Source: Rugamonas brunnea
GTDB lineage: Bacteria > Pseudomonadota > Gammaproteobacteria > Burkholderiales > Burkholderiaceae_D
DNA length: 64,000 nt
Assembly (NCBI RefSeq): GCF_014042345.1
Contig: NZ_JACEZT010000004.1
Location: 1-64,000 of the forward strand
Direction: 5' to 3'
Positions within the stretch are counted from its first letter, which is position 1, and each line of letters starts with the position of its first letter. Made by a program: the position numbers and the translations under genes. Of the stretch, positions 9,244 through 17,912 are shown in pieces. A model generated the notes under the pieces. That model saw only the letters and a program-made list of their open reading frames with translations, ran no database searches and was not told the DNA's origin.

Positions 9244-11661
9244 TTAGAAGTCGAAGCCGGTGTTGATGCCAAACGTGCGTGGCGGCAGGTATTGCGCGAG
9301 CCAGACGTTGCCGCCGTTGGAGGCGCTGGTCTTGACGTTGCCGTTGCCCGCATTGCGCACAAAGGCGTCGATCCACCAGTTCTTTTTGCTGTAGCGCAGC
9401 CCCAGATCGGTGCGGGTGTACGCTGCTTGCTTATCGCCGTCGCCCAGATTGAAGACGCTGAGCCAGGACGAGGTTTCGTAGTGGGTGCTGATGCGCGGCG
9501 TTAACGTGGCCTCGTCGTTCAGATGGACCGTGTGCTGGTACATCAGTTGCAGCGAAAATTTGGGCGAATGCGGCATCGTGTTGCCCGTCACGTCGAGGCA
9601 GGTGCTGATGCCCGGGATCGCGCACGCCGGCAAGGAATAGTCGTTCGAGCCGGCGCCGCGCAGCGTACCGAGCACCGCGTGGGTCCAGGCCAGCGACGCC
9701 TGCAGCTTGTCGTCTTTGCTGAGTTTGGCGGCAATTTCCGACTCGAAACCATATACCGTCGCGCCTTCGGCATTGCTGGTGGCCAGCGAATGGGAGCCGT
9801 CGGGGTTGGTCACCGGCGAGCTGAACTGGAAGTCCTTGAATTTCGAGTAGTACAGCGCGTTGTTGATCTTCAGCGCCCCGCCCATCAGCGTGCTCTTGGA
9901 ACCGATTTCATAGTTGGTCAGGGTTTCCGCGCCATAGGGGCGGCCGCCGTCCTGCAGCCCGCCCGATTTGTAGCCGGTCGAGAGGCTCGCGTAGACCATG
10001 TTATTGCGGTCGATGTCGTAGCCGATGCGGGCCAGGCCGGTCGTCTTGTGGCCGGTGAACTCGCCGTCGTTCGATGGCACGCTCGGGTTGTAGCCCTGGC
10101 CCGGTTTGGTCGGGTCGATATTCGGGCTGAGCGGCACCTGCGGCACCGACGCGTCGTAATTCCAGGTGTAGCCGTTGCCGCCGACGTTGGTGCGCTTGTC
10201 GGACGTGTAGCGCAGGCCGCCGGTCAGGTGCAGGCTGTCGCTGACGTTCCAGGTCGACTGGCCGAACAGGGCGGTCGAGGCCACGGTTTCCTTGGGCTGG
10301 ATGAAGGAACCTTGCCAGACCACCGTGCCTTGCTGGGTGCCGTTAAAGATGGGAATGTCGAAGCGCATGCTGTTCTTTTCGGCGCCGTAGTACAGGCCGA
10401 GCTGCCAGTCCACTGCCCGCTTGCCCACCGATTGCAGCTCCAGTTCATGGCTGTAGTTGACGTAGTGGGACGACACCGTGTTGTTGGCCTGGTAGGTGGC
10501 GCCGGTGGCGAAGCTGGTCGGGACGTTGGCGCCGCCGTCGGCGTCGAACGTGGACGCGCCGCTAAAGCGCGAATAGCCGGCGATGTAGGTCAGCATGGCC
10601 GCGTCGTTGAGGCTGTATTCGAGGCGGCTGCGGAAGGAGTTGGTGTCGCGCGTGAGCGATGGGGCGGTGTCGATCAGGGCCGACCACTTGTCCTGGCCGG
10701 GGCGCTGGTTTTGCAGCAGGTTCATGCTGAGCGTGCCGCGGTCGGCGAAGTTCTCGTAGGCCAGATTCCATTTCAGTTGCGCCGTCGGCTGCCACAGCAA
10801 ACTCAGGCGCAAAGCGCTCTGGTTTTGCGCGCCGTACTTGGGGCCGTCCGTGACGAACAGGTTCGGGTTGATCGGCTGGAAACTGGCCAGCGTGCCGCCG
10901 CTGGCCAGATAGGCGGCCTGCTGGCTGGCCACGGAGGGGACGGGCAGCTTCTGGAAATCGACATACCCGTCGTGCTGCTCGTGGACGAAGGCGATGCGCA
11001 TCGCCGCCGTGTCGCTGAGCGGCACGTTCACCGCGCCGCGCGCGCCCAGGCGGCTGTAGCTGCCGGCGCCCATTTCGACGTTGCCGCTGCTGTCGCCCAG
11101 GACCGGCTTCGCCGTTTGCATATTGACCGCGCCGACCGACGAGTTGCGGCCCCACAGCGTGCCTTGCGGGCCGCGCAGCACTTCAATGGCGTCGAGGTCG
11201 AACAGCAGCGAGGTCGCGCCTTCCGGGCGCGGCGAGTAGATGCCATCGACGAAGGAGGCCACTTCCGGGTCCGCGTATTCGGTTTTGGCACTGTCGTTGC
11301 CGATACCGCGCAGGGTCATGGTGATGACGCCATGATCGCCTTCGGAGGTAGCCTGGAAGCCGGGGACGAGATTCACCACATCCTGGATGGTCTGGACATG
11401 GTTGTCCGCCAGGGCGTTGGCGTTCAGGGCGGTGATGGCCACCGGGGTGCGCTGCAATGGCGTGGCGCGTTTGGTGGCCGTGACGATGATTTCCTGAATG
11501 GCGTTGGCGTCTTTCGCAGCCGGCGCGGGGGCAGGGGCGGCGGCTGGCGCCGGCTCCTGGACCTGTGCCTGTGCCGTCGTCATGCCGGCCAGCAGCGTCA
11601 GGATGGCAAATTGAATCGGGGATGCCGCCAGGGGGCGGCGCGGCGGTGCGGAATGGGTCAT
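9244..11661 (-). CDS. TonB-dependent outer-membrane receptor
   Basis: An 805-residue protein with a signal peptide ending near AQA (residue 33), a proline/alanine linker, a plug domain (about 55-165, with IQEIIVTATKR resembling a TonB-box region and LRGPQGTLWGRNSS) and a 22-strand-type barrel ending in the aromatic residues GFDF. GGAGA precedes the ATG. As first gene of the minus-strand operon and divergent from a LacI regulator, it probably carries beta-glucan-derived oligosaccharides through the outer membrane. No SusD-like partner is present, as is usual for proteobacterial systems. Confidence 0.95.
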   Translation of the reverse strand: MTHSAPPRRPLAASPIQFAILTLLAGMTTAQAQVQEPAPAAAPAPAPAAKDANAIQEIIVTATKRATPLQRTPVAITALNANALADNHVQTIQDVVNLVPGFQATSEGDHGVITMTLRGIGNDSAKTEYADPEVASFVDGIYSPRPEGATSLLFDLDAIEVLRGPQGTLWGRNSSVGAVNMQTAKPVLGDSSGNVEMGAGSYSRLGARGAVNVPLSDTAAMRIAFVHEQHDGYVDFQKLPVPSVASQQAAYLASGGTLASFQPINPNLFVTDGPKYGAQNQSALRLSLLWQPTAQLKWNLAYENFADRGTLSMNLLQNQRPGQDKWSALIDTAPSLTRDTNSFRSRLEYSLNDAAMLTYIAGYSRFSGASTFDADGGANVPTSFATGATYQANNTVSSHYVNYSHELELQSVGKRAVDWQLGLYYGAEKNSMRFDIPIFNGTQQGTVVWQGSFIQPKETVASTALFGQSTWNVSDSLHLTGGLRYTSDKRTNVGGNGYTWNYDASVPQVPLSPNIDPTKPGQGYNPSVPSNDGEFTGHKTTGLARIGYDIDRNNMVYASLSTGYKSGGLQDGGRPYGAETLTNYEIGSKSTLMGGALKINNALYYSKFKDFQFSSPVTNPDGSHSLATSNAEGATVYGFESEIAAKLSKDDKLQASLAWTHAVLGTLRGAGSNDYSLPACAIPGISTCLDVTGNTMPHSPKFSLQLMYQHTVHLNDEATLTPRISTHYETSSWLSVFNLGDGDKQAAYTRTDLGLRYSKKNWWIDAFVRNAGNGNVKTSASNGGNVWLAQYLPPRTFGINTGFDF

Positions 11662-11740
11662 CTTGTCTCCAGATGGAATTATTGGACTTATTGGTTTTTG
11701 GTCTTGCCGTTGGTTTCACCGTGAATGGATCTCGTTGAGC

Positions 11741-11754
11741 TGAAATCGGTTTCA
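11741..11754. promoter_or_regulatory. LacI-family operator, site 1
   Basis: TGAAATCGGTTTCA is a near-perfect 14-base palindrome with a central CG, typical of LacI/GalR operators. It lies about 80 bases upstream of the TonB receptor ATG. Its centre is 21 bases (two helical turns) from site 2, so two dimers would bind the same DNA face. Confidence 0.75.
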
Positions 11755-11761
11755 TATTTCG

Positions 11762-11775
11762 TGAAATCGATTTCA
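11762..11775. promoter_or_regulatory. LacI-family operator, site 2
   Basis: TGAAATCGATTTCA is a perfect 14-base palindrome with central CG, in phase with site 1. It is the strongest of three matches in the divergent intergenic region and is presumably bound by the LacI-type protein encoded at 12049. Confidence 0.8.
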
Positions 11776-11977
11776 TAATACATTTGAAAAAACGCGGATG
11801 TCAAACGGAAAAATCGTGGTCCGGATAAATTTGACCGTCAAAGCCAACGCATCACGCCGCGTGGCCGCAGGCGCGCAGGGGCGGGCGGGCGCGCCCGCGG
11901 CGCCGCATTTCCCAGGGCGATGCATGCTGTCCGCCATGTGTCGGCCTCGCGCCGGAGGCTTTGACGGACTGATTTCA

Positions 11978-11989
11978 GAAACCGGTTTC
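11978..11989. promoter_or_regulatory. LacI-family operator, site 3 (regulator side)
   Basis: GAAACCGGTTTC is a perfect 12-base palindrome of the same class, 60 bases before the lacI-type gene. Its position suggests autoregulation, and together with sites 1 and 2, about 215-235 bases away, it could allow looping. Confidence 0.7.
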
Positions 11990-12048
11990 ATGTTATGCTG
12001 TCGAAGGGCGTGGTCTTGCCGCGCCAGCTTTCGTGCACATAAGGACCC

Positions 12049-13068
12049 ATGAAGACAGATACGAACAATGCGACAACGACGACCGTCTATGAGGTTGCGC
12101 GCGTGGCCGGGGTGTCGCCGGCCACGGTTTCCCGGTACTTGAACGGCACGGCCAAGATCTCGGACGAAAAGCGCGCGAGCATCGAAAAGGTGATCGAGCA
12201 GCTCAATTACAAGCCGAATGTCCTGGCCCAGAGTCTGAAGATGGGTAGCTCGCGCACCATCGGGGTGCTGACGCAGTCCCTGGTCAGCGGCTACTTCAAT
12301 GAGGCGATGACCGGGATAGACGAAGCGATGAAGGATGCGGGCTATGTCCCGCTCATCATGTCCGGCCACTGGCATGCCAGTGAAGAAGCCGAGCGCGTTG
12401 AATTGTTGATCGCGCGCCGCGTCGACGGACTGGTCATTTTGACTGGCAATTTGAGTGATGCGCAAATTCTGCAATATGCGCGTCGGGTACCCATCGTGGC
12501 GTTCGGCCGCAAACTGGAAGGCAAGCAGGCATTCGGATTTTGCCTGGACAATTACCAGGCCGCCTGCGACGCCATGGACTACCTGATCGAGCAGGGGCAC
12601 CGGCGCATCGCCTTCATCGAGGGGCCGCCAGAGCAGGAGGATGCGCGGGCCCGTCTGGCAGGCTATCGCGATACGCTGGCGCGCCACAACATCAAGGTGC
12701 ATCCGAAACTGATCGTGCCGGGTGATTTCCAGGAATCGGGGGGGCTGTTGGCGGTCAACCAGTTGCTCGAAACGGGGCAACGCTTCAGCGCCATTTTTGC
12801 CGGCAATGACCTGACCGCCTATGGCGCCCGGCTCGCGCTCTACCGGCGTAACATCCGCGTGCCGGAAGACGTTTCGATCATCGGCTTTGACGATCTGCAC
12901 AGCTCCATGTGCACGACCCCGCCGCTGACGACGGTACGCCAGCCATTGTTTGATGTCGGCATCTGTATCGGCCAGATCATGCTGAAGATGATCAACCATG
13001 AAAAATTCACGGTCGATATTCCGGCGCTCAGTCTGGTCGTGCGCGAATCCGTCAGGCGCATAGGCTAG
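12049..13068 (+). CDS. LacI-family transcriptional regulator of the glucan locus
   Basis: A 339-residue regulator. The N-terminal helix-turn-helix (VYEVARVAGVSPATVSRYLN, about residues 13-32) and the hinge helix (PNVLAQSLKMGSS) are complete, followed by a periplasmic-binding-like sugar-sensing domain to the C-terminus. AAGGA lies six bases before the ATG. It is divergent from the TonB receptor operon and three palindromes fit its operators, so it most likely represses that operon until an oligosaccharide is bound. The inducer is unknown. Confidence 0.93.
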   Translation: MKTDTNNATTTTVYEVARVAGVSPATVSRYLNGTAKISDEKRASIEKVIEQLNYKPNVLAQSLKMGSSRTIGVLTQSLVSGYFNEAMTGIDEAMKDAGYVPLIMSGHWHASEEAERVELLIARRVDGLVILTGNLSDAQILQYARRVPIVAFGRKLEGKQAFGFCLDNYQAACDAMDYLIEQGHRRIAFIEGPPEQEDARARLAGYRDTLARHNIKVHPKLIVPGDFQESGGLLAVNQLLETGQRFSAIFAGNDLTAYGARLALYRRNIRVPEDVSIIGFDDLHSSMCTTPPLTTVRQPLFDVGICIGQIMLKMINHEKFTVDIPALSLVVRESVRRIG

Positions 13069-13077
13069 CAGCCAGTC

Positions 13078-13644
13078 TCAGTCCTGTTTCAGCACCGGCA
13101 CGCCGGGCGTATCGCTCGCTTCCAGGCGCGCCAGTTCCTCCTGGTCGAAACGTTCGGCGCGCAGTTGCGCCAGTGTCGCCGCGCGCTGTCCGGGCGTGTC
13201 GTCGCCGCGCCCGGCCACGCGGGCACGCTCGGCGCGATACGCCTGCACACGCTGCTGCCATGCCGTCTCCGCCAGTTCGCGCTCGGCCAGTTGCGCCGCC
13301 AGTTGCGCGTTGACGCGTTGCGCGCGCAAGCGGTACACGGCCTGTTCGTCCGCTCCCTGTTGACGCAGCGTGCGCACCTCCGCTTCCATTTGCGCCAGCG
13401 CGGTGGGGGAGGGCGGCGCGTCCACCGCAGCGGGAACGGCGGCATCGCGCCGCGCACCGGCGACAGCGGCCGGCGCGGGTGGCGCGGCTTGTGCGGACGG
13501 CGTGGCCTTGACGAAGGCGAAGTAGTTATCGTGACCCACAACGACCGTGCGTTCGGGCGCCGCCGCCGGCCATGCCGCGTACAGCAGCACAGCCAGGACG
13601 GCCGCCCCAGCGCAGGCGTGGGGTAAGCCTGGGCCGGGGCGCAT
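13078..13644 (-). CDS. Short lipase-chaperone (LifO)-like membrane protein
   Basis: A 188-residue protein with one N-terminal transmembrane helix (about 8-27), a proline/alanine-rich stretch and a helical, charged C-terminal half. That half (QQRVQAYRAERARV, then LRAERFDQEELARLEASD) resembles the C-terminal end of lipase-specific foldases. Those proteins are usually about 340 residues and carry an N-terminal mini-domain that is missing here, so this looks like a truncated or minimal foldase. Its ATG is two bases after the lipase stop, so the two genes are coupled. The assignment rests on local similarity plus context. Confidence 0.6.
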   Translation of the reverse strand: MRPGPGLPHACAGAAVLAVLLYAAWPAAAPERTVVVGHDNYFAFVKATPSAQAAPPAPAAVAGARRDAAVPAAVDAPPSPTALAQMEAEVRTLRQQGADEQAVYRLRAQRVNAQLAAQLAERELAETAWQQRVQAYRAERARVAGRGDDTPGQRAATLAQLRAERFDQEELARLEASDTPGVPVLKQD

Positions 13645-13646
13645 GG

Positions 13647-14990
13647 TTACAGCCCGAAGATGATGCCGGCGATGTTGTCGTAGATCGGATAGACGCCCGA
13701 TGCCGGTTGCAGCCAGCCGATCACGTCGAAGTGGTCGTAGGTGCTGTAGTAACCCAGGTAGTTCCAGGTGCCGCGCACCGAGCTGCCGTTGTAGTTGCGC
13801 ACCGGCTGTCCGGCCGGCGCCTTCATGCTCACCGTGTTGACCACGCCATCGTTGGGGAACCAGCTGCTGTCGATCAGCACGCGGCTCGGGTCCGTTTGCG
13901 TGTACGAACCCATGCCGCGCTGGAGGATGGACGGCACTACCCATTCGCCGGCCGTATTCTTGGTGAAGAAGATCATGTCATCGCGCGCGTACTGATAGCT
14001 GCTGCTCTGGAACGGGGCGATGATGCGGTCGGTGCCATTGCAGCACCAGCTGCCTTGTTCCGTGGCGTCGCTGCCGATCGAGTAGTAGTAGACGTTGGGC
14101 GAAGTCTGCACCCAGCTATTGAGTTCGCGCGCGCCATCGGGACCCAGGTCCCACTGGGCCGAATCGTGATTGGCCAGTTGCCAGAACGGTGCGCCCTGGG
14201 TGCGCGAGATAAAGTCGCTGATCGACTCGGCCGGCCCCTGCGCCAGGCCAAACTGTTCGAGGCGGAATTTGTAGACCGGATTGGTGCTGCCGCCCAGTCC
14301 CGCCACCTGCACGATCTGGCCCGCCAGTTCCGACACCTTGGGCACGTAGTCCACGATCACGTCGCGCAGCGTGGTGCCGTTGTGCGGCGTAGAGATGGTG
14401 GTGGCGCTCTTGACCCAGCCCACCTTGCCGCCGGTGTACAGGTCGCCGCTGCCTTCGTTACCGTTGGGCGAGCCGTTCTCCATCAACTGGATCAGCGTGC
14501 GCACCGTCTGGCCGCCCTGGCTGTGCGAAATCAGGTGGACAGGGTGGTTGGCGTCCCACGCCGGATACAGGGCCAGCGGATAGTGGTTGGGATTGTTGTT
14601 CGGATCAGCGGCCCAGCATTTGCCGGCCGGCGTCTGGATCGCGCCGAATGCGGCGTAGGCGGCCGTGTGTTTGGCGCCGTAGTCGGCGCAGCCGCCCTTG
14701 ATCTGGTAGTACAGCTCCACCGCGCGGTCCCAGTTGGAGCTGACCGGCCCCACGCCGGCCACGTAGACCTGGTGGTTGGCGCTGCTCAGGTGACCGGCGA
14801 TGTCGTTGGTGCCGCCCCAGTACAGGAAGCCCGTGCCTTGCAGTTCATCCGTGCCGAAGCCGAGGAAGCCGTGCACCATCACCACGGGGAAGTTGTTGGC
14901 TGCCTGTGCCTGCGGCATGGCCAGGCAGGCCGCCGCTATCGTCAGTTGCGCTACATGGCCCGCCGCTTGTACTACGATCCTTCGCATCAT
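13647..14990 (-). CDS. Secreted triacylglycerol lipase (family I.5-like)
   Basis: A 447-residue alpha/beta hydrolase with a 30-residue signal peptide ending at QAQA. The oxyanion region is VVMVHGFLGFG, the nucleophile serine lies in SHSQGGQ (about residue 156), the aspartate in FPNDGVVNTVSM (about 379) and the histidine in YDHFDVIGW (about 419). GPVSSNWDRAVELY and the DYGAKH segment match the inserted metal-binding region of Geobacillus/Staphylococcus-type lipases as I recall them. GGAGA precedes two adjacent ATG codons; either may serve. It is followed directly by the chaperone-like gene. Confidence 0.88.
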   Translation of the reverse strand: MMRRIVVQAAGHVAQLTIAAACLAMPQAQAANNFPVVMVHGFLGFGTDELQGTGFLYWGGTNDIAGHLSSANHQVYVAGVGPVSSNWDRAVELYYQIKGGCADYGAKHTAAYAAFGAIQTPAGKCWAADPNNNPNHYPLALYPAWDANHPVHLISHSQGGQTVRTLIQLMENGSPNGNEGSGDLYTGGKVGWVKSATTISTPHNGTTLRDVIVDYVPKVSELAGQIVQVAGLGGSTNPVYKFRLEQFGLAQGPAESISDFISRTQGAPFWQLANHDSAQWDLGPDGARELNSWVQTSPNVYYYSIGSDATEQGSWCCNGTDRIIAPFQSSSYQYARDDMIFFTKNTAGEWVVPSILQRGMGSYTQTDPSRVLIDSSWFPNDGVVNTVSMKAPAGQPVRNYNGSSVRGTWNYLGYYSTYDHFDVIGWLQPASGVYPIYDNIAGIIFGL

Positions 14991-15371
14991 GTTGGTCTCC
15001 GTATTTTGGTTTGTGTTTCGGGTGAGCTGATTTCAACACGAATGCACCAGACCTCCAGCGCGCACGGCCGTTCGCGGCAAGCCAACCGCATGGCCGCGCA
15101 AGCCACGCCGGGGCGCGCACACGAGGCGTGTGGCGCGGGCGTTGTGGACACGTTACAACAAATTCGAACAGACGAGAACAGATGCGAACATGCGCGCCGC
15201 ATGCTAACCGACCAGCGGTAACAGGCGGTGCGCGAGGGTGTGTCATGCCACGCAGAATGCTGCGGCAGATCAAAGGCAGTGCGTGCGAGCGGCCTAGCAT
15301 GTCTTCATGGTTGCCGCGACGGCACCCCGTCCGGGGTGGGCGGCACCGGCACTGTTGCGGGAGGGCTGGCC
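14991..15371. other. 381-base divergent intergenic region
   Basis: Lies between the lipase start on the minus strand and the metallopeptidase start on the plus strand and must carry both promoters. A plus-strand frame runs in from 15228, but it is rich in Cys/Arg/Gly and has no clear ribosome-binding site, so I do not extend the metallopeptidase into it. No operator, riboswitch or RNA gene was recognised. Confidence 0.5.
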
Positions 15372-16670
15372 ATGACCGTCTTTATCGATACCAGCGGGAC
15401 ACCTGACATCGCGTTCGGCGACCTGTTCACCGCCACCGGCAGCGACAGCGGCCTCGGTGAAGTCAACGTCCCCACCGACAGCACCGTGTTCCAGGTCACC
15501 TACATCGAAACGGCTGGCGCGCCGGCCACGGCGGACCGGATCAACCAGCTGGTCAACACGGACTTCGGCGTGCCGATCGTGATCAGCGCGCTCAACGACG
15601 GCACCGATCCCATCACCGGCATCGACCTCACGACGGTGGCAGGCGAAACGTACGTCGACAGCAGCAGCGGCACGTCCATCGTGCGCGTGGTGTACGACTC
15701 CAGCCAGTGCCTCGGCTCAGGCTTCTTCGCGTTCGACGTGAACGGCAAGCAGATCAGCTTTCCCGGCCCTGTGATCCTGTACCACGAACTGTCGCACGCG
15801 TTGCGCGCTGCCACCGGCACCACCCAGACCAACGACGAGATTCCGGCCGAGACGGACGAGAATGTGCTGCGCAGCCAGGAAGGCCTGTGCCTGCGCGACG
15901 TGAACAACCACGGCGGCGGTTGCGGCGCCGGCGACACCTGCGGCGGCACCGTCAACGGCTGCTTCATCGTCTCGGCCACCACCGGCTCGGCGGAGTCGGA
16001 GGAAGTGCAGCGTTTGCGGGCGCTGCGCGAGATGGTGGCCGGCGCCACGCGGCTGGGCGCCACGCTGATCGACCGCATCTACGACGAGTATTACCAGTTC
16101 AGCCCCGCCATCGCGGGCCGCCTGGGGCAGGACGCGCTGGCGCGCCAGGCCGTGCTGCTGGTGGCCGTGCGGCCTTTGCTGGCCTGGTACACGCTGGCCG
16201 GCATCCTCGCCTTCGATGGCGAAGGGTATGGCGCTACGCAGGCCATGCGTGACCTGGAGCGGGTCTGTCCGCGCTACCTGGGGCGCACGTCGGTGGCGGG
16301 TGTGCTGGCCGGCCTGCGCGCCGGGCAGCCGCTGCCGCCCAGGATGCCGCCGTTGCTGCAATCGTTCGCGGAAGATGTGCGCAAGGCCGCCACGCTGCCG
16401 CACGCCGGCTGGGCCATACTCGATCCGCTGGCGCGGGCCTGGGGCGCGGCCGGCGGCCGGCGCGACATCCGGGCCGAGGTGGCCCAATGGCTGGCCGATG
16501 CGCCGCTCGACAAGCTGGCCGCGCCCGCCGACGCCATGCTCGACGGCGAGCTGTCCGCGCTGGCCGGCCTGTTCGATTTCCATCCCGAGTCGCGGCGCGT
16601 GCTGGGCGCGCGCTTGACCCGGGCCTGGCCGCAAGCCATCAGCGCGCTGGCGCGGCATGGCTTTATCTGA
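15372..16670 (+). CDS. HExxH metallopeptidase-like protein with CFI-box-like segment (paralogue 1)
   Basis: A 432-residue protein. Residues 138-142 are HELSH within VILYHELSHALRA, a zincin-type metal site like that of M91-type peptidases. A conserved block follows: DENVLRSQEGLCLRDVN, then H-x-GGCG. At 197 begins CFIVSATTGSAESEEVQRLR, which resembles the CFI-box domain (CFIATAxYG) found in many exported bacterial proteins, then a helical region with YYQFSPAIA. No signal peptide is evident from the MTVFIDTSGT start, which GGGAGGGC supports. A paralogue lies at 17913 with two unknown genes between. Substrate unknown. Confidence 0.7.
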   Translation: MTVFIDTSGTPDIAFGDLFTATGSDSGLGEVNVPTDSTVFQVTYIETAGAPATADRINQLVNTDFGVPIVISALNDGTDPITGIDLTTVAGETYVDSSSGTSIVRVVYDSSQCLGSGFFAFDVNGKQISFPGPVILYHELSHALRAATGTTQTNDEIPAETDENVLRSQEGLCLRDVNNHGGGCGAGDTCGGTVNGCFIVSATTGSAESEEVQRLRALREMVAGATRLGATLIDRIYDEYYQFSPAIAGRLGQDALARQAVLLVAVRPLLAWYTLAGILAFDGEGYGATQAMRDLERVCPRYLGRTSVAGVLAGLRAGQPLPPRMPPLLQSFAEDVRKAATLPHAGWAILDPLARAWGAAGGRRDIRAEVAQWLADAPLDKLAAPADAMLDGELSALAGLFDFHPESRRVLGARLTRAWPQAISALARHGFI

Positions 16671-16680
16671 ACCGAGGTGC

Positions 16681-17220
16681 ATGATGACGATCCAACCGTT
16701 GAACATATTGGGCGCTGAGCTGCGGCGCCGCAGCGCCGAGGCGCTGAGCGCGGCCGCGCCATGCGACCGCGAGCCGCGCCAGCTGCTGGTGGAGGTGGAC
16801 AATCCCGGCGGCGTGCCGCTGCACGTGTGGACCAGCCGCCGCGCCTACGAGTACGACACCGCCAGCGGCGTGCTCACGCTGTACCTGACCGAGCGCACGC
16901 CGGCGCTGCCCGACACCATCAAGATGATTTCCGACCATCCGCGCACGCCCGGCCAGGTCGAGGTGCCCGCGCACAGCCGCGCCACGCTGGAGCTGGGCGT
17001 GCCGGCCGTGATACGGCGCCGGGTGCCGGCCAAGGGCCTGGGCCTGGCGTTCGTGGAGGAGCCCATCACGCGGATCGACAAGGTCGAGCTGCACATCCAG
17101 TTCGCGGACGCGCCGTTCGACAAGCCGGCCGGCGCCACGCCCGAGGAACACCGCCAGCGCCTGCGCACGCAGGGCGAGCTTGCGCGGGCCACCATCAGTC
17201 CCACCGGAACGAAGGAGTAA
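16681..17220 (+). CDS. Hypothetical protein between metallopeptidase paralogues (179 aa)
   Basis: Starts at tandem ATGs preceded by GAGGTG, ten bases after the metallopeptidase stop. The sequence (TIQPLNILGAELRRR, LLVEVDNPGGVPLHVW, then a beta-rich central part and a charged C-terminus) shows neither signal peptide nor membrane segment. I recognise no family. Cotranscription with the flanking genes suggests it works with the peptidases, for instance as substrate, inhibitor or adaptor, but nothing in the sequence decides this. Confidence 0.7.
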   Translation: MMTIQPLNILGAELRRRSAEALSAAAPCDREPRQLLVEVDNPGGVPLHVWTSRRAYEYDTASGVLTLYLTERTPALPDTIKMISDHPRTPGQVEVPAHSRATLELGVPAVIRRRVPAKGLGLAFVEEPITRIDKVELHIQFADAPFDKPAGATPEEHRQRLRTQGELARATISPTGTKE

Positions 17221-17225
17221 GCATC

Positions 17226-17780
17226 ATGGCATCGATCGACGACGTATTCCACCAACTCCAGGCGGTCAACACCAACCTTGCCACGCTGCACGCGGACGGC
17301 ATCGCCGAGACCAACGCCACCAACCAGGTCAAGAGCAGCGTCGACACGGTCGATGCCGACGTCAAGGCCGGCTTCAATGCGACCGTCCACGGCCTGACCA
17401 CGATTGCCCTGATCGATATCGAGGCCGTCAAGCTGCTGTTCCATCTCACGCAGCAGACCGACACGGTGATCTGCACGCTGGAGAACATCTCGCGCAATAC
17501 TTGCGCCATGCTGACCCAGATGACCATGCAAACCGAACTGCAAAAGCGCATGGCCGACGACCTGGACGCGATCCGCGCCATGGAGGAAGCGGAGCAGCCG
17601 GCGGCGGCGCTGGAGCGCGCGCGACTGGCCGCGCTGCAGGCCGAGATCGAGCGCTGCTGCCCGCCGGAGCAAACGCCGCCGGCCTGCACCTATCAACCGT
17701 GCCCGAAAGTGGACCCGGCCCGCATGCCCGACTTGCCCAAGGTGGGCGGCGACGGCAATCGTCCGCCCGGCATCAACTAG
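17226..17780 (+). CDS. Hypothetical coiled-coil protein (184 aa)
   Basis: AAGGAG lies ahead of the ATG at 17226, five bases after the preceding stop. The protein is mostly helical with heptad-like repeats in the first 120 residues (VFHQLQAVNTNLATLHADGI and onwards) and a Cys/Pro-rich tail (ERCCPPEQTPPACTYQPCPK). No signal peptide. Third gene of the metallopeptidase cluster. Function unknown; a scaffold or partner role is a guess. Confidence 0.7.
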   Translation: MASIDDVFHQLQAVNTNLATLHADGIAETNATNQVKSSVDTVDADVKAGFNATVHGLTTIALIDIEAVKLLFHLTQQTDTVICTLENISRNTCAMLTQMTMQTELQKRMADDLDAIRAMEEAEQPAAALERARLAALQAEIERCCPPEQTPPACTYQPCPKVDPARMPDLPKVGGDGNRPPGIN

Positions 17781-17782
17781 AT

Positions 17783-17864
17783 TCGTCGTTCCCGCTCATG
17801 CGGGAACCCATGCTGCGCGACCGATCATGCGACGTATGGATTCCCGCCTGCGCGGGAATGACGG
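17783..17864. repeat. Paired REP-like palindromes (dRS3-like ATTCCC-N8-GGGAAT)
   Basis: Two inverted copies face each other: GTTCCCGCTCATGCGGGAAC inside 17783-17812 and ATTCCCGCCTGCGCGGGAAT inside 17836-17864, with CGTCGTT and AATGACG outer flanks. The second exactly fits the ATTCCC-N8-GGGAAT form of the neisserial dRS3 element; similar REP-like sequences are common in proteobacteria. The pair sits between two cluster genes and may fold into a larger cruciform or terminator-like structure. Confidence 0.75.
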
Positions 17865-17912
17865 TTTTAGGTATCGTAGAGATTGCGACCGCCAGCCTTC
17901 GGGAGTCCGCGC

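Noticed and set aside
9523-11724. 733-codon plus-strand frame
   Set aside because: Antisense to the TonB receptor; composition is Arg/Gly/Val-rich without domains.
11798-12052. 84-codon frame before the lacI-type gene
   Set aside because: Contains operator site 3 and promoter sequence; no ribosome-binding site or family.
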